Counted from the first letter of the stretch, positions 35,421 to 44,108 are shown. The stretch is 64,000 nucleotides of DNA from Microbacterium kyungheense (GCF_006783905.1 NZ_VFPE01000002.1:1138481-1202480), one strand, 5' to 3'. A program made the numbers and translations. The notes: a model not told the origin generated them from the letters alone.

Positions 35421-35443
35421 GAGCTCCCGGCGCCGTGACCCCC

Positions 35444-35449
35444 TAGTCT
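35444..35449 (+). promoter_or_regulatory. -10 box of the phosphoesterase gene (leaderless type)
   Basis: TAGTCT seven bases before the ATG, downstream of the tetR stop codon. It suggests independent transcription. Confidence 0.5.
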
Positions 35450-35456
35450 GAACGCG

Positions 35457-37274
35457 ATGGCGGGGGCGAGCCACGAAGACGACACGGCGCCGGCGGAGCA
35501 CGGCGAGCCGCCCTCCGTCGTGCGCCCCGAGGCGGCGCCGCAGCTCGACGATGCGTCGCGCCGCGACTTCCTCAAGCTCGGCGGCATCGCGACCGCGGGG
35601 GCCGTGGTCGGCGGCGCCATCGGGGCGACCGCCGGGGCGACGATCGGTCACGAGCTCGGCGTCCGCGAGGGCTCGGCCGACCTGGCCACCGTCCCGCCGC
35701 GATCCGAGCCCGGGTTCGATCACATCGTCGTGCTGATGGGCGAGAACCGGTCGTTCGACAATCTGCTCGGTCGGCTCTACACGCCCGAGACGCTGCCCGT
35801 CGGCGAGAGGTTCGAAGGGCTGGAGTTCGGCGATCACGCCAACACCGCGCCCTCCGGCGAGCGCATCCCGGCACATGTCTACGAGGGCTCCACCGACGTC
35901 ATCATGGGCAGTCCCGACCCGGATCCGGGCGAGGAGTACCCGCACGTCAACACGCAGCTGTTCGGTCTGGTCGACCCGCCCGACAACGCGACGGCCGAGA
36001 TCGCCGACATGAGGGCGCCGTTCAATGCGCCACGGGCCGCCGCGACACCGACGATGGACGGGTTCGCGACGGACTACCGCAACAACCTGCTCCGGCTGCG
36101 GCGCGGCAGCGAGCCGAGCCTGGACGACGTCTCGCGCATCATGGGCGGCTTCTCGCCCGCGCAGCTGCCCGTGCTGTCGACGCTGGCGCAGCAGTTCGCG
36201 GTCTTCGACGCGTGGCACTGCGCGGTGCCGTCCCAGACGTACTGCAACCGCTCGTTCTTCCACGCCTCCACATCGCACGGATTCGTCACCAACCACGATG
36301 GCGGCGGCTACCGGAAGTGGCTCGACGCGGATGCCTCGCCCACCGTCTTCGACCGTCTCGAGGCGGCGGGACTGTCGTGGAAGGTGTACTTCGACGAGCT
36401 GCAGCTGGTCTCGCTCACCGGCATCCTGCACTCGCCGAGCCTGGAGCGGTACTGGCGCACCGACCACTTCGTGTACATGTCGGAGTTCTACGAGGACGCG
36501 AAGAACGGGACCCTGCCCGCGTACGCGTTCATCGAACCGCGGCTGGTGTACAACCACAACGATTTCCACCCGCCGGTGGGGGTGCTCCGCGAGAGCGATG
36601 TCGGGGGCGAGCCCGTCATCGACTCTGCGATCTCCGACGTCCGCGCCGGCGAGAAGCTCGTGGCCGAGGTGTACGACGCGATCCGCACGAGCGCCACGCC
36701 GGACGGCTCGAACGCAGTCAACACACTGCTGCTCATCACGTTCGACGAGCACGGCGGCACGTACGACCACGTCGCTCCGCCTGCGGCCACCCCTCCCGAG
36801 GAGGACGCCCCCGCGGGAGAGATGGGCTTCGCGTTCGACCGACTCGGCGTGCGGGTGCCGGCGATCGCAGTGTCGGCGTACACGAAGGCGGGCACGATCG
36901 TCCACGACGAGATGCACCACGGTTCGCTCATGGCGACCCTCGCCCGGCGCCACGGGCTCGAGCCGCTCACGAGGCGCGACGCCGAAGCGCGCGACCTGTA
37001 CTCGGTCGTCAACCTGAGCGCCCCGCGTGACCCGTCCGCCTGGCCGCTGGTGCATCCGCAGTACGTGCCGCCGAACACCGCGGAGGATGAGCGCACCGAC
37101 CTCAAGAACGGCCCACACCGCGACATGCCGCTGAGCCCTCCGGGAAAGGGGCTGCTCGGGCTGCTGATCGCGAAGTACGGCAGCGCAGACGGCGAGGACC
37201 CGCAGACGTACGCCGACGCGTACCGCATCCTGCAGGCGAAGGGCCTCGGGCTGTTCTACCCCAAGAAGCGCTGA
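35457..37274 (+). CDS. Tat-exported phosphoesterase (phospholipase C/acid phosphatase family)
   Basis: A 605-residue alkaline-phosphatase-superfamily phosphoesterase. The N terminus has about 35 charged residues, then a twin-arginine motif SRRDFLKLGG followed by an Ala/Gly-rich hydrophobic stretch (about 39-62). The catalytic domain starts with DHIVVLMGENRSFDNLLG and contains FDEHGGTYDHVAPP and further metal-ligand His/Asp residues of the phospholipase C/AcpA group. It would act outside the cell on phospholipid or other phosphate esters. Tat genes tatA and tatC are in the same window. The extended pre-RR region is a little longer than usual but common in this family. Confidence 0.9.
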   Translation: MAGASHEDDTAPAEHGEPPSVVRPEAAPQLDDASRRDFLKLGGIATAGAVVGGAIGATAGATIGHELGVREGSADLATVPPRSEPGFDHIVVLMGENRSFDNLLGRLYTPETLPVGERFEGLEFGDHANTAPSGERIPAHVYEGSTDVIMGSPDPDPGEEYPHVNTQLFGLVDPPDNATAEIADMRAPFNAPRAAATPTMDGFATDYRNNLLRLRRGSEPSLDDVSRIMGGFSPAQLPVLSTLAQQFAVFDAWHCAVPSQTYCNRSFFHASTSHGFVTNHDGGGYRKWLDADASPTVFDRLEAAGLSWKVYFDELQLVSLTGILHSPSLERYWRTDHFVYMSEFYEDAKNGTLPAYAFIEPRLVYNHNDFHPPVGVLRESDVGGEPVIDSAISDVRAGEKLVAEVYDAIRTSATPDGSNAVNTLLLITFDEHGGTYDHVAPPAATPPEEDAPAGEMGFAFDRLGVRVPAIAVSAYTKAGTIVHDEMHHGSLMATLARRHGLEPLTRRDAEARDLYSVVNLSAPRDPSAWPLVHPQYVPPNTAEDERTDLKNGPHRDMPLSPPGKGLLGLLIAKYGSADGEDPQTYADAYRILQAKGLGLFYPKKR

Positions 37275-37302
37275 TCGGCCGGCCCCGCAGGACCGGCCGA
37301 TC
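37273..37302. terminator. Bidirectional terminator between phosphoesterase and bkdC
   Basis: GATCGGCCGG and CCGGCCGATC form a perfect 10-bp stem with a 10-base loop. The left arm begins inside the phosphoesterase stop codon. No long T tract on either side. Confidence 0.65.
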
Positions 37303-37329
37303 GTCGACGCTGCACGATGAGCAGTACAG

Positions 37330-38757
37330 CTAGCGCAGCAGCATCGCCCTCCCCGGCTCGCGCAGCACGTCGGCGACCTCGACCATGAACCGCGCCCCCT
37401 GCTCGCCGTCCACCAGTCGATGATCGAACGACAGCGCGAGCGTCATGACGTCGCGCAGCGCGATCTCGCCGCGGTGCTCCCACGGCTGGCGCCGGACCGC
37501 GCCGAGCGCGAGGATGCCCGCCTCCCCCGGGTTGATGATCGGTGTGCCGGCGTCCACGCCGAACACCCCGACGTTCGTGATCGAGAACGTGCCGCCCATC
37601 ATGTCGGCCGGCGCCGTCTTGCCTGCGCGCGCCGTCTCGGCGAGCGCCCGGATCGCATCGGCGAGCTCGACGAGCGTCAGCTCCTGCGCGTCGCGGATGT
37701 TGGGCACCACCAGCCCGCGCCCGGTGGCCGCAGCGATCCCGAGGTTGACGTAGTGGTGCTCGACGATCTCGCCCGCCTCGTCGTCCCACTTCGAATTGAG
37801 CGCGGGGTGGCGCCCGAGGGCGAGGCACACCGCCTTGGCGGCGACGGCCATCACCCCGATGCGGTGGTCCTGCAGCGCGCGGTCGGCCTTGAGGGACGCG
37901 ATCAGCTCGCTGGTGGCGGTGACATCGACGGTGAGGAACGTCGTGACGTGCGGCGCCGTGAAGGCGCTGCGCACCATCGCGTCCGCGGTCATGCGCCGCA
38001 CTCCGCGGATGGGCGTCCGGGTGGTGCGCTCCCCCGGCCCACGCTCGGGCGCGAGCGCCTCGGCGGTATCGGGGATGCCGGCGGCCTCGGCCGGCGCTGC
38101 CGCCGGGGCGGCGGCGACTCCGACGCGCTCGGCGTACGCCTCGACATCGGCCCGCGTGATGACGCCCGACGCTCCGGTGGCCTCGACGAGCGCCAGATCG
38201 ATGCCCAGCTGCTTCGCGAGCGCCCGCACCGGCGGTGTCGACCGCGGGCGCTCCACGGGCGCCTCGACGACGTCCATCGCGTCGGCGGGGATCGCGTCGT
38301 GCGGCGCCGCCTCGAGCACGGCGGTGTCGGAGCGGGTGGATGCTTCGTCTCGTGCCTCGCTCAGCACACGTGCCGGTCCCGCGACGCGTGCGCGCCGTTG
38401 CGGTCGGCCCGCCCCGCGGGGGGCGGCGCCGTAGCCGACGAGGTTCGGCTCGGCGCGCTCGGCCTCGGCAGGGGCCGCGGGCGCCTCCGCCGCGGGCGCC
38501 GGCGGTGCGGCAACCTCTCCCCCCGTGTCGAAGGTGATCAGCACCGAGCCCACCTCGATGACGTCGCCCGCCCCGGCGTGGAGCGCCGTCACGGTGCCCG
38601 CGTGCGGCGACGGCAGCTCGACGACGGCCTTGGCGGTCTCGACCTCGGCGATCGTCTGATTGAGGGCGACCGTGTCGCCGACGGCGACGAGCCACTGCAC
38701 GAGCTCCGCCTCGGGAAGGCCTTCGCCGAGGTCGGGCAGCCGGAAGTCCTGTGTCAT
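37330..38757 (-). CDS. bkdC: Branched-chain 2-oxo acid dehydrogenase E2 (dihydrolipoyl acyltransferase)
   Basis: A 475-residue E2 core subunit. One lipoyl domain (about 1-78) carries the lipoylated lysine in ETAKAVVE. An Ala/Pro-rich linker is followed by a peripheral-subunit-binding domain (about 175-212, VRALAKQLGIDLALVEATGASGVITRADV). The acyltransferase domain ends in SFDHRLVDG with H446 and D450. It transfers the acyl group from lipoyl to CoA. Last gene of bkdABC; the ATG side is coupled to bkdB by a 4-base overlap in the order E1alpha-E1beta-E2. E3 is not in the window. Confidence 0.94.
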   Translation of the reverse strand: MTQDFRLPDLGEGLPEAELVQWLVAVGDTVALNQTIAEVETAKAVVELPSPHAGTVTALHAGAGDVIEVGSVLITFDTGGEVAAPPAPAAEAPAAPAEAERAEPNLVGYGAAPRGAGRPQRRARVAGPARVLSEARDEASTRSDTAVLEAAPHDAIPADAMDVVEAPVERPRSTPPVRALAKQLGIDLALVEATGASGVITRADVEAYAERVGVAAAPAAAPAEAAGIPDTAEALAPERGPGERTTRTPIRGVRRMTADAMVRSAFTAPHVTTFLTVDVTATSELIASLKADRALQDHRIGVMAVAAKAVCLALGRHPALNSKWDDEAGEIVEHHYVNLGIAAATGRGLVVPNIRDAQELTLVELADAIRALAETARAGKTAPADMMGGTFSITNVGVFGVDAGTPIINPGEAGILALGAVRRQPWEHRGEIALRDVMTLALSFDHRLVDGEQGARFMVEVADVLREPGRAMLLR

Positions 38758-39767
38758 CGGTCCGCCACCCCCGAGAGGCTGTTCGGCCTGTCCATGACGC
38801 GGTCGACGGCGTCGAGGATCCGGTCGAGGTCGGGCAGATGGTGCTTCTCGAGCTTCGCGGGCGGGTACGGGATGTCGTGACCGGTGACGCGCTGCGGAGC
38901 CGCTTCGAGGTAGTTGAAGCAGCGCTCGGTGACGCTCGCGACGAGCTCCGCCCCGACGCCGGCCTCACGCGCCGCCTCGTGCGTCACCACGACGCGTCCG
39001 GTCTTGCGCACCGACGCGGTGACGGTGCGGTAGTCGACGGGCGAGATCGAGCGCAGGTCGATGACCTCGATCGACACGCCGTCGTCCTCGGCGGCGGTGG
39101 CGGCATCCATCGCGGTCCCCACCTGCGCGCCGTAGGTGAGCAGCGTCACGTCGGTACCGGGGCGCGCCACACGCGCGAGGCCCATCGGGGGCGCGTCCGC
39201 CAGCTGCAGGTCGAGGTCGACCTCGCCCTTGGAGTGGTAGAGCCGCTTGGGCTCGAAGTACACGACGGGATCGTTCGAGGCGATCGCCTGGCGCAGCATC
39301 ACGTAGGCGTCCTGCGGGTTCGACACGGCGACGACGCGCAGCCCCGACGTGTGCACGAAGTACGCCTCGGGCGACTCGGAGTGGTGCTCGGCAGCGCCGA
39401 CACCGCCCGCCCACGGGATGCGGATCGTGATGGGCATCGTGACGTTGCCCCGCGTGCGGTAGTGGAGCTTGGCCACCTGGCACACGATCTGGTCGAACGC
39501 CGGGTACACGAAGCCGTCGAACTGGATCTCGACCACGGGTCGGTAGCCGCGGAACGCGAGGCCGACGGCGGTGCCCATGATCCCCGCCTCGGCCAGCGGG
39601 GTGTCGATCACACGCTGCGCGCCGAACTGCGACTGCAGGCCGTCGGTGATGCGGAACACGCCGCCGAGCTTGCCGATGTCCTCGCCCATGATGAGGACCT
39701 TGTCGTCGTCCGCCATCGCCCGGCGCAGGCCTTCGTTGATGGCCTTGGCCATCGTGAGCTGCACCAT
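38754..39767 (-). CDS. bkdB: Branched-chain 2-oxo acid dehydrogenase E1 beta subunit
   Basis: A 337-residue transketolase-like pyrimidine-binding and C-terminal domain protein. Signatures are MGEDIGKLGGVFRITDGL with the activating glutamate, DTPLAEAGIMGTAVGLAFRGYRPVVEIQF, and a C-terminal segment with VVVTHEAAREAGVGAE. It pairs with E1 alpha to form the thiamine diphosphate enzyme that decarboxylates 2-oxo acids from valine, leucine and isoleucine. One base separates it from bkdA; it overlaps bkdC by four bases. Substrate class is inferred from the leucine-operon neighbour and mycobacterial order. Confidence 0.93.
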   Translation of the reverse strand: MVQLTMAKAINEGLRRAMADDDKVLIMGEDIGKLGGVFRITDGLQSQFGAQRVIDTPLAEAGIMGTAVGLAFRGYRPVVEIQFDGFVYPAFDQIVCQVAKLHYRTRGNVTMPITIRIPWAGGVGAAEHHSESPEAYFVHTSGLRVVAVSNPQDAYVMLRQAIASNDPVVYFEPKRLYHSKGEVDLDLQLADAPPMGLARVARPGTDVTLLTYGAQVGTAMDAATAAEDDGVSIEVIDLRSISPVDYRTVTASVRKTGRVVVTHEAAREAGVGAELVASVTERCFNYLEAAPQRVTGHDIPYPPAKLEKHHLPDLDRILDAVDRVMDRPNSLSGVADR

Positions 39768-39768
39768 G

Positions 39769-40890
39769 TCACGCCTCCTGAGCGGGCGCGAAGCCGTCGA
39801 GGTACGCGCCGAACCACTCGCGCTGCTCGTCGATGCCCGAGTGCGGCTCGGCGTAGACGTCGTCGAAGACCGTCAACGGCGCGCGCGTCGTGGCGCTCAT
39901 CGCCGCCTCGCGGACCGAGGCGGCCAGCGCGTCGGCGTCCGCCTCGACGCTCGCGGCGAATGCCTCGTCGAACTCGCCGCGCGAGCGCAGCAGAGCCTCG
40001 ACGCGGGCGATCGGGTCGCGGCGGCGCCAGGTCTCGACCTCGTCCTTGTCGCGGTAGCGCGTGGGGTCGTCCGACGTCGTGTGCGGGCCCATGCGGTACG
40101 TCACCGCCTCGATGAACGCGGGTCCCTTGCCGCTGCGGGCGTGGTCCAGCGCCCAGCGCATCGCCGCGAGGCAGGCCAGCACGTCGTTGCCGTCGACGCG
40201 CATGCTCGGGATGCCGAACCCCGGCGCGCGACCGGCGATCGGCGCCTTCGCCTGCAGGGCCACCGGCTCCGAGATCGCCCACTGGTTGTTGGTGCACACG
40301 AACACCACCGGCGCGCTGAACGACGAGGCGAAGACCATCGCCTCGTTGACGTCGCCCTGGCTGGACGCGCCGTCGCCGAAGTATGCGACCGAGGCCTGGT
40401 CCGTGCCGTCGCGCTGGATGCCCATCGCGTACCCGACGGCGTGCAGCGTCTGCGCGCCGATGATGATCTGCTGGGTCGCGGTGTTCAGCTCGTACGGGTC
40501 GTAGGTGGAGTGCTCCTCGCCGCGCCAGGCGAGCACGAAGTCCGAGGGCTTGCCGCCGCGTGCGTACACGACGCCCGTCTCGCGGTAGCTGGGGAAGGCG
40601 AAGTCGTCGGCGCGCAGGGCGCGCGCGGTGCCGATCTGCGTGGCCTCCTGCCCCTGGCACGGGGGCCACAGCCCGAGCTGCCCCTGCCGTTGCAGGGCGA
40701 CGCCTTCGACGTCGATCCGCCGGAGCAGGACCATGTCGCGGTACAGGGACCGCAGCGCCGCCGCGTCGACGTCGGCGATCCACCGGTCGAGCTCGGGGTC
40801 GGCGATGCGCTCGCCGTCGGGGGTGAGCAGGCGGGCGACATCCTCGATATCGGTGCCGAGATCCGCCGTGGGGGTCAGGGTGTGCGTCAT
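39769..40890 (-). CDS. bkdA: Branched-chain 2-oxo acid dehydrogenase E1 alpha subunit
   Basis: A 373-residue thiamine diphosphate-binding subunit. The ThDP motif runs from FGDGASSQGDVNEAM to the NN of VCTNNQWA. GPHTTSDDPTRYR holds the phosphorylation-loop-like region typical of branched-chain enzymes. First gene of bkdABC. Two in-frame ATGs six bases apart are possible; the downstream one was chosen because GAGGAG lies eight bases before it, while it would be too close to the other. A distant upstream methionine (35 codons earlier) would overlap the regulator's promoter region. Confidence 0.92.
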   Translation of the reverse strand: MTHTLTPTADLGTDIEDVARLLTPDGERIADPELDRWIADVDAAALRSLYRDMVLLRRIDVEGVALQRQGQLGLWPPCQGQEATQIGTARALRADDFAFPSYRETGVVYARGGKPSDFVLAWRGEEHSTYDPYELNTATQQIIIGAQTLHAVGYAMGIQRDGTDQASVAYFGDGASSQGDVNEAMVFASSFSAPVVFVCTNNQWAISEPVALQAKAPIAGRAPGFGIPSMRVDGNDVLACLAAMRWALDHARSGKGPAFIEAVTYRMGPHTTSDDPTRYRDKDEVETWRRRDPIARVEALLRSRGEFDEAFAASVEADADALAASVREAAMSATTRAPLTVFDDVYAEPHSGIDEQREWFGAYLDGFAPAQEA

Positions 40891-40989
40891 CGTCATCACT
40901 CCTCGTTGCGGGCCCCCTTGTGAGGAGCCGCCTCGTGTGCGCGCCGGCCTCTTCGCCGACAGCTCGAGGCTACGTCGAGGTCGCACCTC

Positions 40990-41016
40990 GCTCAAGCATT
41001 CGGGCTCGGCTTGAGC
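40990..41016. promoter_or_regulatory. Inverted repeat between bkdA and the Lrp-type gene
   Basis: GCTCAAGC (40990-40997) and GCTTGAGC (41009-41016) are perfect 8-bp arms with an 11-base spacer, in the 172-base divergent gap. Lrp/AsnC regulators bind such spaced dyads. A TTGACA (41020-41025) lies next to it. Confidence 0.55.
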
Positions 41017-41048
41017 ATGTTGACAACTTCACACCCCGATGACCGTGC

Positions 41049-41054
41049 TAACGT
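41049..41054 (+). promoter_or_regulatory. -10 box of the Lrp-type gene
   Basis: TAACGT eight bases before the ATG, so transcription would start at or very near the start codon. The TTGACA at 41020 is 23 bases away, too far for a normal -35. Confidence 0.35.
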
Positions 41055-41062
41055 TTCGCACT

Positions 41063-41536
41063 ATGAGTGCCCTCGATCACGTCGACCTGGAGCTGCTGGC
41101 AGCCCTGTCGGCAGACCCCCGCGCGACCGTCGTCGCGCTCGCCGAGCGGCTCGGCCTGTCGCGCAACACCGTCCAGGCCCGCATGGCGCGACTGGAGCGC
41201 ACGGGCGTCTTCCTGTCGTACGAGCGGGCCATCTCGTCGGCCTCGCTCGGGTTCCCCATCGAGGCGTTCATCAGCGTCATCGTGCGGCAGGCCGAACTCC
41301 CCCGCATCGCCGTGGAACTCGCGCGCGTGCCCGAGGTCGTCCAGGCGCACGGCCTGTCGGGTCAGGTCGATCTGCTGGTGCGCGTCGCCTGCCGCGACAC
41401 GCAGCACCTGTTCGACACCGACGCGCGCATCCTCGCGATCGAGGGCGTCGAGCGCACCGAGACCTCGCTCGTGATGGGCGAGGTCATCGCCCACCGCGTG
41501 ACGCCGCTCATGGAGCTGGCGCGGCGGGAACCGTAG
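41063..41536 (+). CDS. Lrp/AsnC-family transcription regulator
   Basis: A 157-residue regulator. The N-terminal helix-turn-helix (about 5-55) reads DLELLAALSADPRATVVALAERLGLSRNTVQARM. The C-terminal RAM/ligand domain (about 65-145) has the beta-alpha-beta-beta pattern that forms octamers and binds amino acids. Divergent from bkdABC with an inverted repeat between, so it likely senses a branched-chain amino acid or 2-oxo acid and controls that operon. The ATG eight codons after the first possible start gives the family length. Its 3' end overlaps the convergent EamA gene by 29 bases. Confidence 0.92.
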   Translation: MSALDHVDLELLAALSADPRATVVALAERLGLSRNTVQARMARLERTGVFLSYERAISSASLGFPIEAFISVIVRQAELPRIAVELARVPEVVQAHGLSGQVDLLVRVACRDTQHLFDTDARILAIEGVERTETSLVMGEVIAHRVTPLMELARREP

Positions 41537-42527
41537 CCGCGGTCCCCTTCGGGGCGGTCGTCGACGAGGCGTCGGCGCGCACGAGCACGACGCCCACGAG
41601 GATGAGCGCGCCGCCCGCGAACTGGATCGGCGCCGGCACCTCGGCGAGGAAGATCCACGCGAACATGAGCGCGAACAGCACCTCCGAGAGACCGACGAAC
41701 GACGCGACGCGCGAGCCGATGCGCGGAACCGCCATCACGCCCAGCGCGTAGCCGAGGGTCGTCGCCACGGCGGCGACCCAGAGGAGCGGCATCCACCATG
41801 GCACGGCGGTTCCGGCGAGCACGACGGTCACGGCCGGCGCCTGGAACGGGAGGATTCCGGTCAGGCACAGCACGCCCATCGCGAGCGCTCCCGTCAGCAG
41901 GCCGCTGGCCGCCAGCGCGAGCGGTGGCAGGTCGTCGCCGGCGCGCTCGGAGATGACGAAGTACGCGCACACGCACACGGCGGCCGCCAGGGCGAGCAGC
42001 GTCCCCAGCAGATCGAACGACGCGCCGGAGATGTCGACGACCAGCACGAGGCCGAGCATCGCGACGGCCGAGCCCCACAGCACCAGTGCCGACGGCCGCT
42101 TACGGGTGCGCACCCACACCGCCGCCACCAGCATGACGGGTGCGAGGTACTGGATCAGCAGGGCCACGGCGACCGGCATCCGCTGCATCGCCGAGAAGAA
42201 GAACAGCTGGCACCCGAGCACCGGCATCAGGCCGAACGCGACGATGAGCTTGTAGTGGCGACGCAGGAAGCCGCGCTGCCGCACCATGGCACGCACGAGC
42301 GCCGGCGAGAGGATGAGCCCGGCCACCCCCATGCGCACGAGCAGGGCGGCGCCGAGCGACCAGCCGGCCTCGAGCAGGGGCTTCACGAACGGGCCGCTGG
42401 ACGAGAACGCGAGGGCGGAGGCGACACCCATGAGCAGTCCCGTCGTGCGCAGGCGCGCCGTGGAGGAGGATGCGGGCCTCGTCGGGATGACGGGAACGGA
42501 CGCGGTGGAGGCGGTCATGGGCGGCAT
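41508..42527 (-). CDS. EamA-family (DMT) membrane transporter
   Basis: A 339-residue membrane protein with ten hydrophobic helices in two EamA repeats (first about 28-165, second about 175-310). The family exports amino acids, nucleotides or other metabolites; RhaT/YdcZ-like relatives are known. The N-terminal 25 residues are hydrophilic and Thr/Ser/Pro-rich. Two ATGs, three codons apart (42527 and 42518), are possible and neither has a clear ribosome-binding site. Divergent from a CGNR zinc-finger gene with an inverted repeat between. Substrate unknown; position beside the Lrp gene hints at amino acids. Confidence 0.88.
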   Translation of the reverse strand: MPPMTASTASVPVIPTRPASSSTARLRTTGLLMGVASALAFSSSGPFVKPLLEAGWSLGAALLVRMGVAGLILSPALVRAMVRQRGFLRRHYKLIVAFGLMPVLGCQLFFFSAMQRMPVAVALLIQYLAPVMLVAAVWVRTRKRPSALVLWGSAVAMLGLVLVVDISGASFDLLGTLLALAAAVCVCAYFVISERAGDDLPPLALAASGLLTGALAMGVLCLTGILPFQAPAVTVVLAGTAVPWWMPLLWVAAVATTLGYALGVMAVPRIGSRVASFVGLSEVLFALMFAWIFLAEVPAPIQFAGGALILVGVVLVRADASSTTAPKGTAATVPAAPAP

Positions 42528-42530
42528 CCG

Positions 42531-42567
42531 ACTGTCAGGGGTGAAAGGTGCTTACACTGGTGACAGT
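42531..42567. promoter_or_regulatory. Inverted repeat in the EamA/CGNR divergent region
   Basis: ACTGTCA (42531-42537) and TGACAGT (42561-42567) are perfect 7-bp arms. A further TGTCAGG at 42580 repeats the TGTCAGG at 42533. A TACACT box (42553-42558) lies between the arms and may be the -10 of the CGNR gene. Confidence 0.45.
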
Positions 42568-42592
42568 AGCGATCGGTTTGTCAGGAGTCAAC

Positions 42593-43147
42593 GTGGTTTT
42601 CATTCATGACACGCAGCAGAGCCTGCGCGCGGCCGCCTACCTCGTCAACACGATGCCCGGCTACGACGGGGACGACACGCTCACGACCCTGGAGCAGTTC
42701 GACGACTACCTGCAGGTGAACCCGTACACGGGCGTGATCCGGCGCGATGAGACCGAGCTCGCGGCCATCCGCGCGATCCGCCCGCGACTGCACGAGCTGT
42801 GGGAGGTCGACCGCGAAGGCGCCGTGCCCCTCGTGAACGAACTGCTCCGCGACGGGAGGGCACTCCCCCGCCTGGTGATCCACGACGGCTACGACTGGCA
42901 CGTGCACGCCACGAGCGACGACGCTCCCCTGGCGACCCGCATCCTCGTCGAGGCCGCCATGGCGTTCGTCGACGTGATCCGCGCCGACGAGTACGACCGC
43001 GTCCGCATCTGCTCGGCCGACGACTGCGAGGGCGTGTACGTCGACTATTCGAAGAACGGCTCGAAGCGCTACTGCGACTCGGGCAACTGCGGCAACCGCA
43101 TGAACGTCAACGCGTATCGGCGGCGGAAGGCGCGAGAAAGCGGGTGA
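42593..43147 (+). CDS. CGNR zinc-finger protein (stress-induced regulator type)
   Basis: A 184-residue protein. The N-terminal ABATE/DUF1470 region (about 1-125) is followed by the CGNR zinc finger (about 135-180): C-x4-C, then CDSGNCGNRMNVNAYRRRK. The finger is thought to bind DNA; the N-terminal part is seen in actinobacterial stress-related regulators. The GTG was chosen because CAGGAG lies seven bases upstream and the product begins VVFIHDTQQSL, the family start. It may regulate itself and the divergent transporter. The 3' end overlaps the convergent hydrolase gene by 41 bases. Confidence 0.87.
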   Translation: MVFIHDTQQSLRAAAYLVNTMPGYDGDDTLTTLEQFDDYLQVNPYTGVIRRDETELAAIRAIRPRLHELWEVDREGAVPLVNELLRDGRALPRLVIHDGYDWHVHATSDDAPLATRILVEAAMAFVDVIRADEYDRVRICSADDCEGVYVDYSKNGSKRYCDSGNCGNRMNVNAYRRRKARESG

Positions 43148-44006
43148 TCGCGTCTGCCGCGGCGGCCGGCGTCTCGTAGTGGATGAGATGCCCCACGTCC
43201 GGGATCTCGACGAGCTCCGCGTCCGGGAACAGCGTCGCGAGTGTGCGCTCCGCCTCGATCGGCGTGATGTCGTCGCGCTGCGCGGCCACCAGCAGCGTCG
43301 GCTGCGCGATGCGCGGCGCGGCCTCCCTCACGTCGTGCGACACCGACGCGACGAACGCGTCGTGCAGCACGTCGCGGTCGGCGAAGCGTGAGAAGTACGT
43401 GTCGTGCTGGTCGTGGACGAACCGACGGATGCCGGGGTCCCTGGTCTTGGCCATCGAGATGCTCATCACCCGCACGATGAGCCCGTTGCGCAGCAGCGTC
43501 TCGCCGAGCCCCTTCGGGAGCTTCGCGCCCGCCCAGTAGTAGAACACCGCGAGCCGCGTGAGGATCCCGCGCGGCCCCTCCAGCGCGGGGGCGCCGATGG
43601 GGTTCACGAGGATCACGCGCGGCGTCGGGAGTCCACGTGCCACCGCGGCCGACACGACGATCGACCCGAAGGAGTGCCCGAGGATGACGGCGCCGGGCGC
43701 GACCGCGGCGGCGAAGGCGGCGAGCCACTGCGCATAGAGCTCGAGGTCGTGGGTGCGCCCCGGAACCGGAGCGGTCTCGCCGAACCCCGGCAGGTCGGGC
43801 GAGATCACGCGCACGCCGGGGAGGTGGGCGACGACCGGCTCGAGGCCGTGGTGCTCGCCGCGGAATCCGTGCACCGCGATGATCGTGCTCTCCGCGTCGG
43901 CCGGGCCGTACACCCAATAGGCGGTCGCGCCGCCCAGCACCTCGACCTCGCGCCGCTCGACCGGGATCTCGTCGAGCAGGGCGGCGTAGGGGTTGGGCGC
44001 GGTCAC
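43107..44006 (-). CDS. Alpha/beta hydrolase
   Basis: A 299-residue alpha/beta-hydrolase fold enzyme. The oxyanion region is AVHGFRGEHHG, the nucleophile elbow GHSFGS, and the acid and base lie in LVAAQRDDITP and DVGHLIHYE near the C terminus. The helical cap (about 140-215) is of the haloalkane dehalogenase/epoxide hydrolase-like size. Substrate unknown; no signal peptide. The GTG start is supported by a TAGACT box six bases upstream. Divergent from the exonuclease gene, each with its own leaderless-type promoter. Confidence 0.9.
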   Translation of the reverse strand: MTAPNPYAALLDEIPVERREVEVLGGATAYWVYGPADAESTIIAVHGFRGEHHGLEPVVAHLPGVRVISPDLPGFGETAPVPGRTHDLELYAQWLAAFAAAVAPGAVILGHSFGSIVVSAAVARGLPTPRVILVNPIGAPALEGPRGILTRLAVFYYWAGAKLPKGLGETLLRNGLIVRVMSISMAKTRDPGIRRFVHDQHDTYFSRFADRDVLHDAFVASVSHDVREAAPRIAQPTLLVAAQRDDITPIEAERTLATLFPDAELVEIPDVGHLIHYETPAAAADAITRFLAPSAADTR

Positions 44007-44012
44007 GTCTCG

Positions 44013-44018
44013 AGTCTA
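44013..44018 (-). promoter_or_regulatory. -10 box of the alpha/beta hydrolase gene (leaderless type)
   Basis: TAGACT on the minus strand, six bases before the GTG start. Confidence 0.5.
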
Positions 44019-44095
44019 CGTTCCGGCGGCCGCATGGCCCGGGTGCACCGGCGTCCGCCGCGGAGCGCCTCCGCGAAGATGTCGGAACCCGCGCA

Positions 44096-44101
44096 TACCG
44101 T
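44096..44101 (+). promoter_or_regulatory. -10 box of the exonuclease gene (leaderless type)
   Basis: TACCGT seven bases before the ATG at 44109. It supports this start over an in-frame ATG 30 bases upstream. Confidence 0.5.
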
Positions 44102-44108
44102 GAGCGGC

